Shown here in pieces: positions 15,582-23,874 of a stretch of 64,000 nucleotides of DNA (its first letter is position 1; every line of letters begins with the position of its first letter). This DNA is from Fen-455 sp050012675 (GTDB lineage: Bacteria; Actinomycetota; Acidimicrobiia; Acidimicrobiales; Bog-793): assembly GCA_050012675.1 (NCBI GenBank), contig JBEKGS010000006.1, forward strand, positions 170,894 through 234,893. The letters are read 5' to 3'. The position numbers and the translations under genes are program-made. The notes beneath the pieces were generated by a model that saw nothing but the letters and a program-made list of their open reading frames with translations, had not been told where the DNA came from and did not search any database.

Positions 15582-16438
15582 GCGCAGGCCGGCCGCGCTC
15601 GGGCGAGCTCGTCGTGGTCGCGACCCCCATCGGCAACATCGCCGACCTCTCGCCCCGGGCCGGGTCGGCGCTCGAGGAGGCGGACGTCGTTTGCTGCGAG
15701 GACACACGCCACACCGGGCAGCTGCTCTCCCGCCTCGGCTTGCGGGCCTCGCGCCTTTTGTCTGTTCACGCCCACAACGAGCGCGAGCGGGTTGCCGAGA
15801 TACTCGCGTTGCTCCAAGGCGGAGCGCGGGTCGTGCTCGTCAGTGATGCGGGCACTCCGGCGATCTCCGATCCCGGCGAGTATCTGATCTCCGCGGCCAT
15901 CGAGGCAGGACACAAGGTGACGACGGTGCCCGGTCCGTCGGCGGCTGTGAGCGCCCTCGTCGTCGCCGGGCTCGGGACGGCCCGCTGGAGGTTCGAGGGA
16001 TTCCTGCCGAGACGCGGAGCCGAGCGAGCAGGGCGCCTGGGCGACATCGCGAAGGCGCCTCATCCGAGCGTCGTCTACGAGTCGCCGCAGCGGGTCGCCT
16101 CGACGCTCAGGGACCTCGCCGAGTGCTGTGGCGGCGATCGCAAGGTGGCGGTCTGCCGGGAGCTGACCAAGCTGTTCGAAGAGACCTGGCGTGGCACCCT
16201 CTCTGAGGCCTGCGAGCGCAGCCAGGCGGTCGCGGCGCGTGGTGAGCACGTGATCGTGGTTGGCGCAAGACCCGCGGCCGAACGCCCGGCGCCGAGCGAA
16301 GCTCAGGTGCAAAGCGCAGTCGCCAGCCGTATGTCGCAAGGCTTGACTCGCCGCCAGGCGGCGGCGGAGGTCGCCGCGGATCTCGGTGTGTCGAAGAGGT
16401 TCGCGTACGAGTCTTCGCTGGCTCGCGGCGGCCAGTAG
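15578..16438 (+). CDS. rsmI: 16S rRNA (cytidine-1402-2'-O)-methyltransferase RsmI
   Basis: 286 residues starting at the GTG that overlaps the DUF192 stop (GTGA). Tetrapyrrole-methylase-fold motifs are clear: VVVATPIGNIADLSPRAG, CEDTRHTGQLLSRLG, VLVSDAGTPAISDPGEYL, VTTVPGPSAAVSALVVAG, and FEGFLPRRGAER. The C-terminal SRMSQGLTRRQAAAEVAADL is the usual RsmI helix-turn-helix-like tail. It 2'-O-methylates C1402 in the ribosomal P-site region, together with RsmH. Confidence 0.95.
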   Translation: MSAGRPRSGELVVVATPIGNIADLSPRAGSALEEADVVCCEDTRHTGQLLSRLGLRASRLLSVHAHNERERVAEILALLQGGARVVLVSDAGTPAISDPGEYLISAAIEAGHKVTTVPGPSAAVSALVVAGLGTARWRFEGFLPRRGAERAGRLGDIAKAPHPSVVYESPQRVASTLRDLAECCGGDRKVAVCRELTKLFEETWRGTLSEACERSQAVAARGEHVIVVGARPAAERPAPSEAQVQSAVASRMSQGLTRRQAAAEVAADLGVSKRFAYESSLARGGQ

Positions 16439-16448
16439 TTTTGAGAGC

Positions 16449-17984
16449 GTGCCCGAGCGCTTCTTCCTGACGACACCGATCTACTACGTCAACGACGCCC
16501 CTCATCTCGGGACGGCTTATTCGACCGTGAATGCGGACGTGCTCGCACGCTGGCACCGGCTGGTGGGCGACGACTCCTGGTTCCTGACGGGCACCGACGA
16601 GCACGGGCTGAAGAACGCCCGAGCCGCCGAGGAACAAGGGCTCACGCCGAAGGAGTGGGTCGACCGGACGAGCCGGCGCTACGTCGCCTCGTGGGCCGCC
16701 CTGGAGATCTCCAACGACGATTTCATCCGTACGACCGAGCCCCGTCACCACCTGAGCGTCCAGAGGTTCATGCAGGCGATCCATGACAACGGCTACATGC
16801 ACAAGGGGCTCTACGAGGGCTGGTACTGCGTTTCCTGCGAGGCGTACTACCCCGAGAGCGACCTCGGGCAAGGTCGCCTCTGCCCGGTGCACGAGCGGCC
16901 GGTGGAGTGGCTCACCGAAGAGAACTGGTTCTTCGAGCTGTCCCGCTTCGAGCAGTCGCTGCTCGACTGGTACGAGAGCCATCCGCAGGCGATCTTCCCC
17001 GAGTCGAGGCGCAACGAAGCCCTCGGGATCATAAAGGGCGGCCTCCAGGACATCTCGATCACGAGGACATCGATCGACTGGGGTGTACGCGTCCCCTGGG
17101 ACCAGGCCCACGTGTTCTACGTCTGGTACGACGCCCTGGTCAACTACATCACCGCCATCGGCTACGGCGAGGACCCTGAACGCTTTTCCAAGTGGTGGCC
17201 GGCCGCCCATCACCTGCTCGGCAAGGACATCATCCGGTTTCACTGCGTCTGGTGGCCGGCGATGTGCCTGGCTGCGGGTATCGAGCCTCCCGCGCACTAC
17301 ATCGTCCACGGCTGGTTGCTCGTCGGGGGCGAGAAGATGTCCAAGACGCGGCTCAACCAGATCGACCCCGTGGCGCTCGCCGACGACATCGGGGTCGACG
17401 CCCTGCGCTACCACCTGGTGCGCGACGTCGTGCTCGGGTCCGACGGGGATTTCACCTACGAGGGCCTGATCGCGAGATACAACTCCGACCTCGCGAACAA
17501 TCTCGGCAACCTGCTGGCCCGCGTGGCGACCGTCGTCGGCAGCAAGTGCGCAGGCATGGGTCCCGCCCCGAGAAAGGCCGCGCCCGGTGTGCGCCTGAGC
17601 GAGGTCTCGGGGGAGGTGGTGGCCGCCTGGCGGGACGCATGGCAGCGCTTCGCGGCTCACGAAGCCCTGGAGGCGACATGGCGGCTCGTCCGTGCCGCGA
17701 ATTCCGAGCTCGAGACCCAAGAACCCTGGAAGTTGCCTCCTGGTCCGGCCCTCGACGCCTCGCTCGGCGACGCGCTCGAGGCGTTGCGGATCGTGTCCGT
17801 GCTCGTTTCACCTGTCATGCCTGGTGCGGCTGGCGAGATCTGGGCGCGGATCGGGCTTGCGGGCAGGCCCGACGAGCCAGGCGTCGCCGCTCCGGAGGGG
17901 GGCCTCTCCTGGGGGGGCTACCCGGGGAACCTCCCGGTGACCAAAGGTGCGCCCCTGTTCCCGCGGCGTAGCGTTGACAGTTGA
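16449..17984 (+). CDS. metG: Methionyl-tRNA synthetase
   Basis: 511 residues. The GTG at 16449 gives VPERFFLTTPIYYVNDAPHL, with the HIGH-like HLGTAY just after it. A single-knuckle insert reads WYCVSCEAYYPESD and then LCPVHE, where one Cys of the usual zinc set is replaced. The KMSKS signature is GGEKMSKTRLNQI. The C-terminal helical anticodon domain ends normally, with no appended tRNA-binding (EMAP) domain, giving the short actinobacterial type. Eleven bases separate it from rsmI, and the tatD start follows closely. Confidence 0.96.
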   Translation: MPERFFLTTPIYYVNDAPHLGTAYSTVNADVLARWHRLVGDDSWFLTGTDEHGLKNARAAEEQGLTPKEWVDRTSRRYVASWAALEISNDDFIRTTEPRHHLSVQRFMQAIHDNGYMHKGLYEGWYCVSCEAYYPESDLGQGRLCPVHERPVEWLTEENWFFELSRFEQSLLDWYESHPQAIFPESRRNEALGIIKGGLQDISITRTSIDWGVRVPWDQAHVFYVWYDALVNYITAIGYGEDPERFSKWWPAAHHLLGKDIIRFHCVWWPAMCLAAGIEPPAHYIVHGWLLVGGEKMSKTRLNQIDPVALADDIGVDALRYHLVRDVVLGSDGDFTYEGLIARYNSDLANNLGNLLARVATVVGSKCAGMGPAPRKAAPGVRLSEVSGEVVAAWRDAWQRFAAHEALEATWRLVRAANSELETQEPWKLPPGPALDASLGDALEALRIVSVLVSPVMPGAAGEIWARIGLAGRPDEPGVAAPEGGLSWGGYPGNLPVTKGAPLFPRRSVDS

Positions 17985-17998
17985 ACGAAAGAGGCAAG

Positions 17999-19006
17999 GT
18001 GGACGATTCGAGCGAGACCGGCCAAGGGGGTCAGCAGGAGGGATCGTGGCTGCGCCGCCGGCGCGGCGCCGCAAAGCGGACCCAGCGCGAGACGGGCACA
18101 CCTGGCGGGAGCGAGCCCGGTGCGGCTGCGCCTTCCTCGCCGGTCAGCTCCGCGCGCAGCACGCTGCCGTCGGCCATCTGGACCGACAGCCACTGCCATC
18201 TGCAAGACGAGCCGGACCCCGGCGCGACTGTTGCCGCGGCTCGAGCGGCAAGGGTTGGGCGCATGGTGTGCGTAGGCACGGACGAGGCGTCGTCCCGGCG
18301 CGCCGTGCTCCTGGCCAATGAGCTGTCGGGAGGGGCCGCCGGGCCGGCCCCGGGTTACGCGCAATCCCCCGGGGCAGGTGCCGCCGAAGTCTGGGCAACA
18401 GTCGGGCTGCACCCCCATGACGCGAAGGCCGGGCTGACGCCGGTCACCGAGTTCCTCGGCGAACTGGTGGCGGGCGACGGCCTGCGCCGGTCCCGCGTCG
18501 TTGCCATCGGCGAGTGCGGGCTCGACTACCACTACGACAACTCGCCCCGGGACCTCCAGCGGGACGTCTTTGCCGCCCAGGTTCGCCTGGCGAATCAGCA
18601 CAACCTGGCGCTCGTCATCCACACTCGTGACGCCTGGAACGACACGTTCTCGATCCTCGAGCGCGAAGGAGTGCCGGAAAGGACGATCTTCCACTGTTTC
18701 ACGGGCGGTGAGACCGAGGCGAGGCGGTGCCTGCGCGTGGGCGGCATCTTGTCCTTCAGCGGCATCGTGACCTTTGCCAACGCGGTAGAGCTGCGCGAGG
18801 TCGTCACCCATTGCCCGCTCGACAGCCTTTTGATCGAGACCGACTCGCCCTTCCTCACCCCGGTCCCGCACCGTGGGCGCCGTAACTCGCCGAGCAACGT
18901 CGTCGTGGTGGGGAACGCGGTAGGCCAGTTGAAGGGCTTCGAGCCCGAGGTCCTGGCCGCGGTCAGCTGGATGAACGCCGAGAAGGCCTTCGGGTTCGGA
19001 GTCTGA
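17999..19006 (+). CDS. tatD: TatD-family metal-dependent hydrolase (DNase)
   Basis: About 335 residues. Metal-binding motifs run in order: WTDSHCHLQDEP, VAIGECGLDYHYD, LVIHTRDAWNDTF, IFHCFTGGETEARRC, and LLIETDSPFLTPVPHRGRR. The GTG at 17999 is preferred because AAAGAGG lies just upstream; a TTG at 17981 overlapping the metG stop is possible. The first 55 residues are a disordered Gly/Ser/Arg-rich extension not found in most TatD proteins. The gene order metG-tatD-rsmA-ispE is common in Gram-positive bacteria. Confidence 0.93.
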   Translation: MDDSSETGQGGQQEGSWLRRRRGAAKRTQRETGTPGGSEPGAAAPSSPVSSARSTLPSAIWTDSHCHLQDEPDPGATVAAARAARVGRMVCVGTDEASSRRAVLLANELSGGAAGPAPGYAQSPGAGAAEVWATVGLHPHDAKAGLTPVTEFLGELVAGDGLRRSRVVAIGECGLDYHYDNSPRDLQRDVFAAQVRLANQHNLALVIHTRDAWNDTFSILEREGVPERTIFHCFTGGETEARRCLRVGGILSFSGIVTFANAVELREVVTHCPLDSLLIETDSPFLTPVPHRGRRNSPSNVVVVGNAVGQLKGFEPEVLAAVSWMNAEKAFGFGV

Positions 19007-19007
19007 G

Positions 19008-19898
19008 ATCGCCGAGCACGCAAGCGGGGCTCCGGCTGCTCCCTTCCGGCGCCCGCCCGGCCGTGGCGAGGTCGTCCAGCTCCTGAGCCAGCACGGCCTT
19101 CACCCGTCCAAGGCCCTGGGCCAGCACTTCGTCATCGACCCGAACACCGTGGAACGCATTGCCCGGCTCGCCCGCGTCGGCGCCGGAGATCACGTCGTCG
19201 AGGTCGGCGCCGGGCTCGGGTCTCTCACTGTCGCACTGGCGGCGCGCGGCGCCAAGGTGACGGCGGTCGAAGTGGACAGGGGCATCACTCCGGTGTTGCG
19301 TGAGATGGTCGAGCCGCTCGGGGTGAGCGTGGTCGAGGCGGACGCGATGTCGTGTGACTGGGCGGAGCTGCTTGCCGCGGCGCCGCGCTGGGTGCTCGTG
19401 GCGAACCTGCCCTACAACGTCGCGACTCCGCTCGTCCTCGAGCTTCTCCGTAACGTGCCGGCCATCGGCCGCATGCTCGTGATGGTCCAGCGTGAGGCCG
19501 GGGAACGACTGGTCGCACTGCCGAGGGCAACAGGCTTCGGGGCCGTATCGGTGCGGGTCGGCTATTTCGCCACCGCCACGCTCTTGGGCCGCGTCTCGCC
19601 CGGGGTGTTCCTGCCTCGTCCCAACGTCGAATCGGTGCTGGTGGAGCTCGTGCGGCGCGAGTCGCCCGCGGTCGATCCCGACGTGGCCAGCTACGAGGAG
19701 ATCGACGTCTTGCTCCGGGCCGGCTTCGGCGGGCGCAGGAAGATGCTGCGACGGTCCCTCGAAGGACTCGTCGACGGGGCCGGGTTCGCGGCGGCCGGGA
19801 TCGACGGACGATTCCGGGCCGAGGAGCTCGGCATCGAGGAGTGGGGCAAGCTAGTCGCATGCCGCCGGTCGATCACCTTCGGGCACCAGCCAAGCTGA
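19008..19898 (+). CDS. rsmA: 16S rRNA dimethyladenosine transferase RsmA (KsgA), start codon uncertain
   Basis: It dimethylates A1518/A1519 of 16S rRNA. Family motifs: GLHPSKALGQHFVIDPNTVE (the GQNF-like N-terminal signature), VVEVGAGLGSLTVALAARG, and VANLPYNVATPLVLELL with the catalytic NLPY. The first canonical start in frame is GTG 19149, which would cut off the essential GQHF motif. Upstream, back to the in-frame TGA in the tatD tail, there is no ATG, GTG or TTG. Candidates are ATC 19008 directly after the tatD stop or CTG 19083, so initiation probably relies on coupling with tatD. The stop overlaps ispE by 40 bases. Confidence 0.9.
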   Translation: MAEHASGAPAAPFRRPPGRGEVVQLLSQHGLHPSKALGQHFVIDPNTVERIARLARVGAGDHVVEVGAGLGSLTVALAARGAKVTAVEVDRGITPVLREMVEPLGVSVVEADAMSCDWAELLAAAPRWVLVANLPYNVATPLVLELLRNVPAIGRMLVMVQREAGERLVALPRATGFGAVSVRVGYFATATLLGRVSPGVFLPRPNVESVLVELVRRESPAVDPDVASYEEIDVLLRAGFGGRRKMLRRSLEGLVDGAGFAAAGIDGRFRAEELGIEEWGKLVACRRSITFGHQPS

Positions 19899-20671
19899 CC
19901 CGGGCATTGCGGGTCGTGGGAGTCCGTCCGGACGGCTACCACCTGCTCGAGGCGGAGATGGCGACGATCGATCTCGCCGACGAGCTGGAGATCGAAGAGG
20001 GCAGCGACGGCCTCGAGGTCGTCGACGAGGTTGCCTGGGTCGGTGGCGACTCCTCGCAGACGGGTGCGGCCCGAAGCCCGTTTCCGCTCGGCCGGGAGAA
20101 CCTCGTCAGCCGGGCACTGGCCGCGGTCGATCGCAGAGCCAGGGTGCGGCTCCTGAAGCGAGTCCCGGCGGGAGCCGGCCTCGGAGGCGGGTCCTCGGAT
20201 GCGGCCGCGGTGCTGCGATGGGCGGGAGCACTGGATCCCGCGGTCGCGGTGGGCCTCGGCGCCGACGTGCCCTTCTGCGTCGTGGGTGGCAGGGCGCTCG
20301 TGAGAGGCGTCGGGGAGCTGGTCGAGCCGCTTGCTTTCGAGGCCTTCACAGCCGTGCTCGTGACGCCGGCGCTGACGGTGTCGACTCCCGCGGTCTACCG
20401 GGCCTGGGACGTTCTCGGTGGCCCGACCGGCGAGCACGGCAACGATCTCGAACAGGCCGCCTTTGTCGTCGAGCCCCGCCTTCGTTGGTGGCGAGACATG
20501 ATCACCGCGGTGGCGGGCTGTGAGCCGCGGTTGGCGGGAAGCGGTGGCACGTGGTACCTCGAGAGCGACCCGGAAGTGGCCGCGCATCTTGCGGCCGAGC
20601 TCCAAGGCGCCGTGCGAGCCGAGCACGTGCAGGGCCTTGTCGTCGCGTCGTCGAGCACTGCCCACCTGTGA
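19859..20671 (+). CDS. ispE: 4-diphosphocytidyl-2-C-methyl-D-erythritol kinase
   Basis: 270 residues. The ATG at 19859 lies inside the end of rsmA. It has the IspE opening RAPAKLTRALRVVGVRPDGY and the GHMP-kinase ATP loop VPAGAGLGGGSSDAAAVLRW. ALGLGADVPF-type substrate binding reads VGLGADVPFCVVGG, and the C-terminal GHMP motif is RLAGSGGTWYLE. It phosphorylates CDP-methylerythritol in the MEP pathway, so isoprenoids (including the menaquinone tail) are made by that route. Confidence 0.95.
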   Translation: MPPVDHLRAPAKLTRALRVVGVRPDGYHLLEAEMATIDLADELEIEEGSDGLEVVDEVAWVGGDSSQTGAARSPFPLGRENLVSRALAAVDRRARVRLLKRVPAGAGLGGGSSDAAAVLRWAGALDPAVAVGLGADVPFCVVGGRALVRGVGELVEPLAFEAFTAVLVTPALTVSTPAVYRAWDVLGGPTGEHGNDLEQAAFVVEPRLRWWRDMITAVAGCEPRLAGSGGTWYLESDPEVAAHLAAELQGAVRAEHVQGLVVASSSTAHL

Positions 20672-20746
20672 CGGGCGCCTCGCGACCTTGTGGCAGCCTG
20701 GCCGTGAAACGGGGTTCTGCTCTGCTAACAGCTCCCCGCGGCCGTG

Positions 20747-20848
20747 CTACTTGCCGGCGGCGCGTCGTTGCCAGCGGGTGCGCTTCAACATCTTCTTGTG
20801 CTTCTTCTTGCGCATTCGCTTGCGCCGCTTTTTGATGAGTGATCCCAT
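20747..20848 (-). CDS. Small-subunit ribosomal protein bS22
   Basis: A 33-residue, highly basic protein: MGSLIKKRRKRMRKKKHKK at its start and LKRTRWQRRAAGK at its end. This matches the mycobacterial bS22 (the 33-residue protein encoded near proC in M. tuberculosis, Rv0500B) and the AURKAIP1/COX24 domain. The ATG at 20848 has no strong Shine-Dalgarno. A TAGCGT hexamer (minus strand 20864-20859) ends ten bases upstream and may be its -10 box. It is convergent with ispE. Confidence 0.9.
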   Translation of the reverse strand: MGSLIKKRRKRMRKKKHKKMLKRTRWQRRAAGK

Positions 20849-20947
20849 GGCGGCCAGAACGCTAGCCGAAGTTCGCGCGGGCTCGCCCGTCGGCGGGGAC
20901 TCTTGGGCCGCACCAGGTCCCCACAGAGTGGCGCGCCCGCCGACAAT

Positions 20948-20971
20948 CGCCGGCCGAGGTGTCGGCCGGCG
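20948..20971. repeat. Perfect 10-bp inverted repeat (GC-rich hairpin)
   Basis: CGCCGGCCGA and TCGGCCGGCG are separated by GGTG, giving a perfect 10-bp stem and four-base loop. It lies between the bS22 promoter and tRNA-Gln and is not followed by a T-tract on either strand. A transcription stop between the divergent units or a protein-binding palindrome are both possible. Confidence 0.5.
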
Positions 20972-21009
20972 GCACTTACTGTTGTAGAAATGCAGGCGAA
21001 GAGATCCCT

Positions 21010-21082
21010 TCCGGGGTAGTTCAATCGGCAGAACGTCGGCCTTTGGAGCCGGATGTTGGAGGTTCGAGCCCTCCCCCCGGAG
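21010..21082 (+). tRNA. tRNA-Gln (anticodon TTG)
   Basis: Full cloverleaf. Acceptor TCCGGGG pairs with CCCCGGA. The D stem is GTTC/GAAC, and the anticodon stem TCGGC/GCCGG has the loop CTTTGGA, giving anticodon TTG. The variable loop has five bases and the T stem is GGAGG/CCTCC with loop TTCGAGC. The 3' CCA is not encoded (discriminator G followed by CAG). Confidence 0.96.
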
Positions 21083-21086
21083 CAGT

Positions 21087-21716
21087 TCAGGACGAGCGCG
21101 CCTTGTGGACCCTGTCGGTCCAGGTCCCACCGTCGAAGTAGCGGTAGTGGCCGTGGCCGAGTGGGTCGACATGCCAAGAGGGCGTCGGGTCCGCCGGCGG
21201 GGGCAACGCCCGGAGACGCCGCCGGAGGTCGGCGTGAGGATCTCCGACGGCCGTTGCCGCCTTTCGTTCGGGGTCGTCGATGACGTCGCGTGTCCACTGC
21301 TTGCCGTCGAAGAAACGGAAAGGCCTTTGGTGCAAGGGATCCGGGTGCCAGCCCCGCGAAGCGGGTTGCGGTGGGCGCAAGAGGGGCAGCTCGAATTGGA
21401 TCCTCCGCAGCTTCTCGCGCTCTTCGGCGGTGTCGGCGATCGCCGTGTTCGACCGGTGGGTGAGCGAGAAGTCCGCGACCCTCGTGGTCCGCGATGCCGC
21501 CGAGTAGATGAGCCAGCCGATCGGCAACAGCGCGACGTGGATTGCACCCCACACCACTGGCGGGATCGTCCAGGGGGCCTTGCCACGTTCGGCGCGGAAC
21601 CGGGCCGCCCTGGCCCAGCCCCAGGCGAAGAAGACCGCGACGACCAGGATCCCTATGGCTATGGGCTCGACGGTCGCGAGACTGGCCACGTTCTTGTTCA
21701 TCGGCAGCACCGCCAA
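21087..21716 (-). CDS. Membrane protein with two DUF2510 domains
   Basis: 209 residues. Two hydrophobic segments sit near residues 17-35 and 50-70 (VEPIAIGILVVAVFFAWGWA; WGAIHVALLPIGWLIYSA). They are followed by two copies of the roughly 25-residue DUF2510 motif: SRGWHPDPLHQRPFRFFDG with KQWTRDV, and PSWHVDPLGHGHYRYFDG with GTWTDRV. DUF2510 (W-x-D-P...R-x-W/Y-D-G-x-x-W-T) is an actinobacterial module of unknown function usually at the ends of membrane proteins. It ends 4 bases from tRNA-Gln on the opposite strand. Confidence 0.85.
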   Translation of the reverse strand: MAVLPMNKNVASLATVEPIAIGILVVAVFFAWGWARAARFRAERGKAPWTIPPVVWGAIHVALLPIGWLIYSAASRTTRVADFSLTHRSNTAIADTAEEREKLRRIQFELPLLRPPQPASRGWHPDPLHQRPFRFFDGKQWTRDVIDDPERKAATAVGDPHADLRRRLRALPPPADPTPSWHVDPLGHGHYRYFDGGTWTDRVHKARSS

Positions 21717-21734
21717 ACGGGATTAGCGTGGTGC

Positions 21735-22088
21735 ATGGACTTCGACCGCTTCACTTTCGGCCTCTACGTCCGTCCGTCCGAGACGCCGTCCCTGGACGAC
21801 GAGCGGAGGGACACGGTCCAAGACGAGCACCTGGCCTTTCTTGCCGACCTCGGGCGCGCGGGACACCTCGTCGCAGCAGGCCCTTTCGACGACCACGACG
21901 ATCCCAGCTTGCGGGGGGCGATGGTCTTCGCCACCGGAGTCGAAAAGGCGCGATCGCTGCTCTTGGAGGACCCGGCGGTGCGCGCCGGCGTGCTCGACTT
22001 CAAACTGATGAGCTGGCTCGTACCGGCGGGGCTGGTGAGCTTCCACGCCGGCGTGCTGCCCGGGTCCATGCAGGAGGCCACGAGCTGA
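21735..22088 (+). CDS. YCII-related (dimeric alpha-beta barrel) protein
   Basis: 117 residues. DEHLAFLADLGRAGHLVAAG followed by PFDDHDDPSLRGAMVF matches the YCII/YciI family, small ferredoxin-like-fold proteins with a conserved H-x-x-y/f...G pattern. The biochemical role is unknown. A TAGCGT hexamer at 21724-21729 ends five bases before the ATG at 21735, with no Shine-Dalgarno, so a leaderless transcript is likely. It is divergent from the DUF2510 gene. Confidence 0.75.
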   Translation: MDFDRFTFGLYVRPSETPSLDDERRDTVQDEHLAFLADLGRAGHLVAAGPFDDHDDPSLRGAMVFATGVEKARSLLLEDPAVRAGVLDFKLMSWLVPAGLVSFHAGVLPGSMQEATS

Positions 22089-22148
22089 GCACTGGCGCGA
22101 CGCCATCGCGACGCTCTTTTTGCCGAAGGCCCTCTTGGGGCACGTTCG

Positions 22149-22580
22149 TCAGTCCCCGTAGCGAGACTGAGCGTAGCCGGTGTCCTCCCAGCCGGTGATG
22201 ATGATCAGGAACATGGCAAAGGTGAGCACGTGGACGCCAGTGCACCACAGGCAGATCGTGTGGAGCACGAGCGCCTCCTGGTATACGAGGTAGACGACCA
22301 TCCCGATGCCGGCGACGGCTGCCGCTATCCGTCCCCAAGCGAGCCATGCCGCATCGAAGCGCCAGGCGAAGGGCAGGCAGATCGCTCCCATCCCGATGAA
22401 GAAGATCATCCCGAAGACGGGCACGGGCACTTCGAAGATGACAGACGAGGGGCTCGTGAGCACCTTGAAGCAGTTCACAGCACCGCTGTTGGAGCATATG
22501 AGCGCGCCGGGTTCGTAGTGCACGATCAGGAGGTAGATCGAGATGGCGATGCCCGCAAGGCAGATGGCGCCGATGACCAA
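22149..22580 (-). CDS. Vitamin K epoxide reductase (VKOR) family membrane protein
   Basis: About 143 residues with four hydrophobic helices. The VKOR loop cysteines are present: CSNSGAVNCFKV (periplasmic pair with S/T-rich loop) and the quinone-proximal redox motif HTICLWCTGVHV (C-x-x-C). VKOR homologues reoxidise DsbA-like thiol oxidases and pass electrons to menaquinone. The only usual start in frame is the TTG at 22580; the reading stays open upstream to about 22690 without another ATG, GTG or TTG. It lies directly downstream of the CPYC-containing DUF929 gene, its likely redox partner. Confidence 0.85.
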   Translation of the reverse strand: MVIGAICLAGIAISIYLLIVHYEPGALICSNSGAVNCFKVLTSPSSVIFEVPVPVFGMIFFIGMGAICLPFAWRFDAAWLAWGRIAAAVAGIGMVVYLVYQEALVLHTICLWCTGVHVLTFAMFLIIITGWEDTGYAQSRYGD

Positions 22581-22695
22581 CGGTCGCCAGGGGCGGCCCT
22601 GGACGATGTCACCGACGCGCGAGCGCGTCGCGGCTGGGACCTCGTCCGCTGGGTCGTGCCCGGACGTGGCCGCCGGCGGGCGGCGTTCCGGCCGC

Positions 22696-23874
22696 TCACA
22701 GCTTCAGCTGTTTGGCCGCCAGCTTGACGACCGGCATGTCACAGACCGAGCCCGGCTTGTTGTTTGTCACGTGGCAGATTATGGCCGTGTAGAAGTTGGC
22801 CGAGACGAGGATCGGCTGTGCCGGCGAGGCGATCGGGTTGCCGAGGCTCTCGGCGACCTGCAGATGGGTCAGGCCGTCGAGGATGGACGGGTCCATGAAG
22901 GCGCCGGCCTCCATGACCTTGTCGCCGAAGTTGATGAAGGGTATGCCGCCCGGGTCCGCCGACGGGACGTAGGGCGGGAAGTCGTACTTGAGGTAGATCT
23001 TGCGGGCGAGCGACGACATGTTCTGCAGGGGCAGGTAGCCGTTGCAGTCCTCGACCGCCGTGGAGGTGCTGGACGAGACGAGATCGCTGCACTGCTCGGT
23101 GGACAGGAAGGAGATGTACGGGCTCGTGTAGCTCGACTTGTAGAAGGTCAGCGTTGGCGTGTTCGGGTAGATCTCGCCCGTGCCGTGGCCCGAGGCGGTT
23201 ATGTGGAGGTTCTTGAAAGTGCCGAAGCGGGACAGGGCTACGGCGAGCGGCCACCGCGCAGCCGCGCAGTAGGGGCACCAGTTGGACCCCGCGTAGTCGA
23301 TCAGCGGCTTGCCGTCGAGGCTCAGCGGAGGCTGTTTCTTTAGAACGGTGATCGCGACCGTGTAGGGACCGGACTGGCTGATCGTGGACCCGGCTGCCGC
23401 GAACGCGGACGCCGGCACGTTGCTTATGGCGCTCACGACGCCCGCCGGGGCGGGCTTGATGCCGAACCCCGGGTTTGAGGGCGTGTTCTTGCCGGTCACC
23501 GAGACGAGGACGATGACGAGGACGGCCAGCACCACGAGCACCGTGCCGAAGATCCCCGCCGTCATGGCGGTGCTGCGCGTAGGGGCGGCCTTCGCCGAGC
23601 CACGCCGGGAGGCTGTCCCACCGGTTCTGCCCCGGTTGGCCGGAGCCGAACCTGTCCTTGAGCGCTGAGCGGGGGGTGCCGCAGCCCGTGCTCGTTGTGA
23701 GGCGGTCTGGCGCTTTTGACCGGACTTCTGCTGGGCGAGCTTCTCCCGGGCCCTCTCGGCGGCGGTCTCGCCCCGCTCTCCGTCGGTGCTCGCGCGACCG
23801 TTGCCCGTCGGTGGCCGGTTGCCACGTGACTGCGACTGGCCACCCCGGGGGGGACGGTTGCCACTTTGTGCCAT
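22696..23874 (-). CDS. DUF929 membrane-anchored thioredoxin-fold protein
   Basis: 392 residues. Residues 1-104 are a disordered cytosolic Arg/Ser/Gly/Gln-rich region, and 105-127 form one membrane helix (GIFGTVLVVLAVLVIVLVSV). The extracytoplasmic domain contains the redox motif YAGSNWCPYCAAARWPLAVA (CPYC at 200-203), plus TPTLTFYKSSY and further cysteines in the C-terminal half (STEQCSDL; AVEDCNGY; GSVCDM). DUF929 proteins look like DsbA-type disulfide oxidoreductases. The VKOR gene starts about 115 bases downstream, so the two likely make an oxidative-folding pair in the cell envelope. Confidence 0.85.
   Translation of the reverse strand: MAQSGNRPPRGGQSQSRGNRPPTGNGRASTDGERGETAAERAREKLAQQKSGQKRQTASQRARAAAPPAQRSRTGSAPANRGRTGGTASRRGSAKAAPTRSTAMTAGIFGTVLVVLAVLVIVLVSVTGKNTPSNPGFGIKPAPAGVVSAISNVPASAFAAAGSTISQSGPYTVAITVLKKQPPLSLDGKPLIDYAGSNWCPYCAAARWPLAVALSRFGTFKNLHITASGHGTGEIYPNTPTLTFYKSSYTSPYISFLSTEQCSDLVSSSTSTAVEDCNGYLPLQNMSSLARKIYLKYDFPPYVPSADPGGIPFINFGDKVMEAGAFMDPSILDGLTHLQVAESLGNPIASPAQPILVSANFYTAIICHVTNNKPGSVCDMPVVKLAAKQLKL

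Noticed and set aside
21010..21082. tRNA-Gln as an integration (att) site
   Set aside because: No integrase, no direct repeat of the tRNA 3' end and no change in gene character around it.
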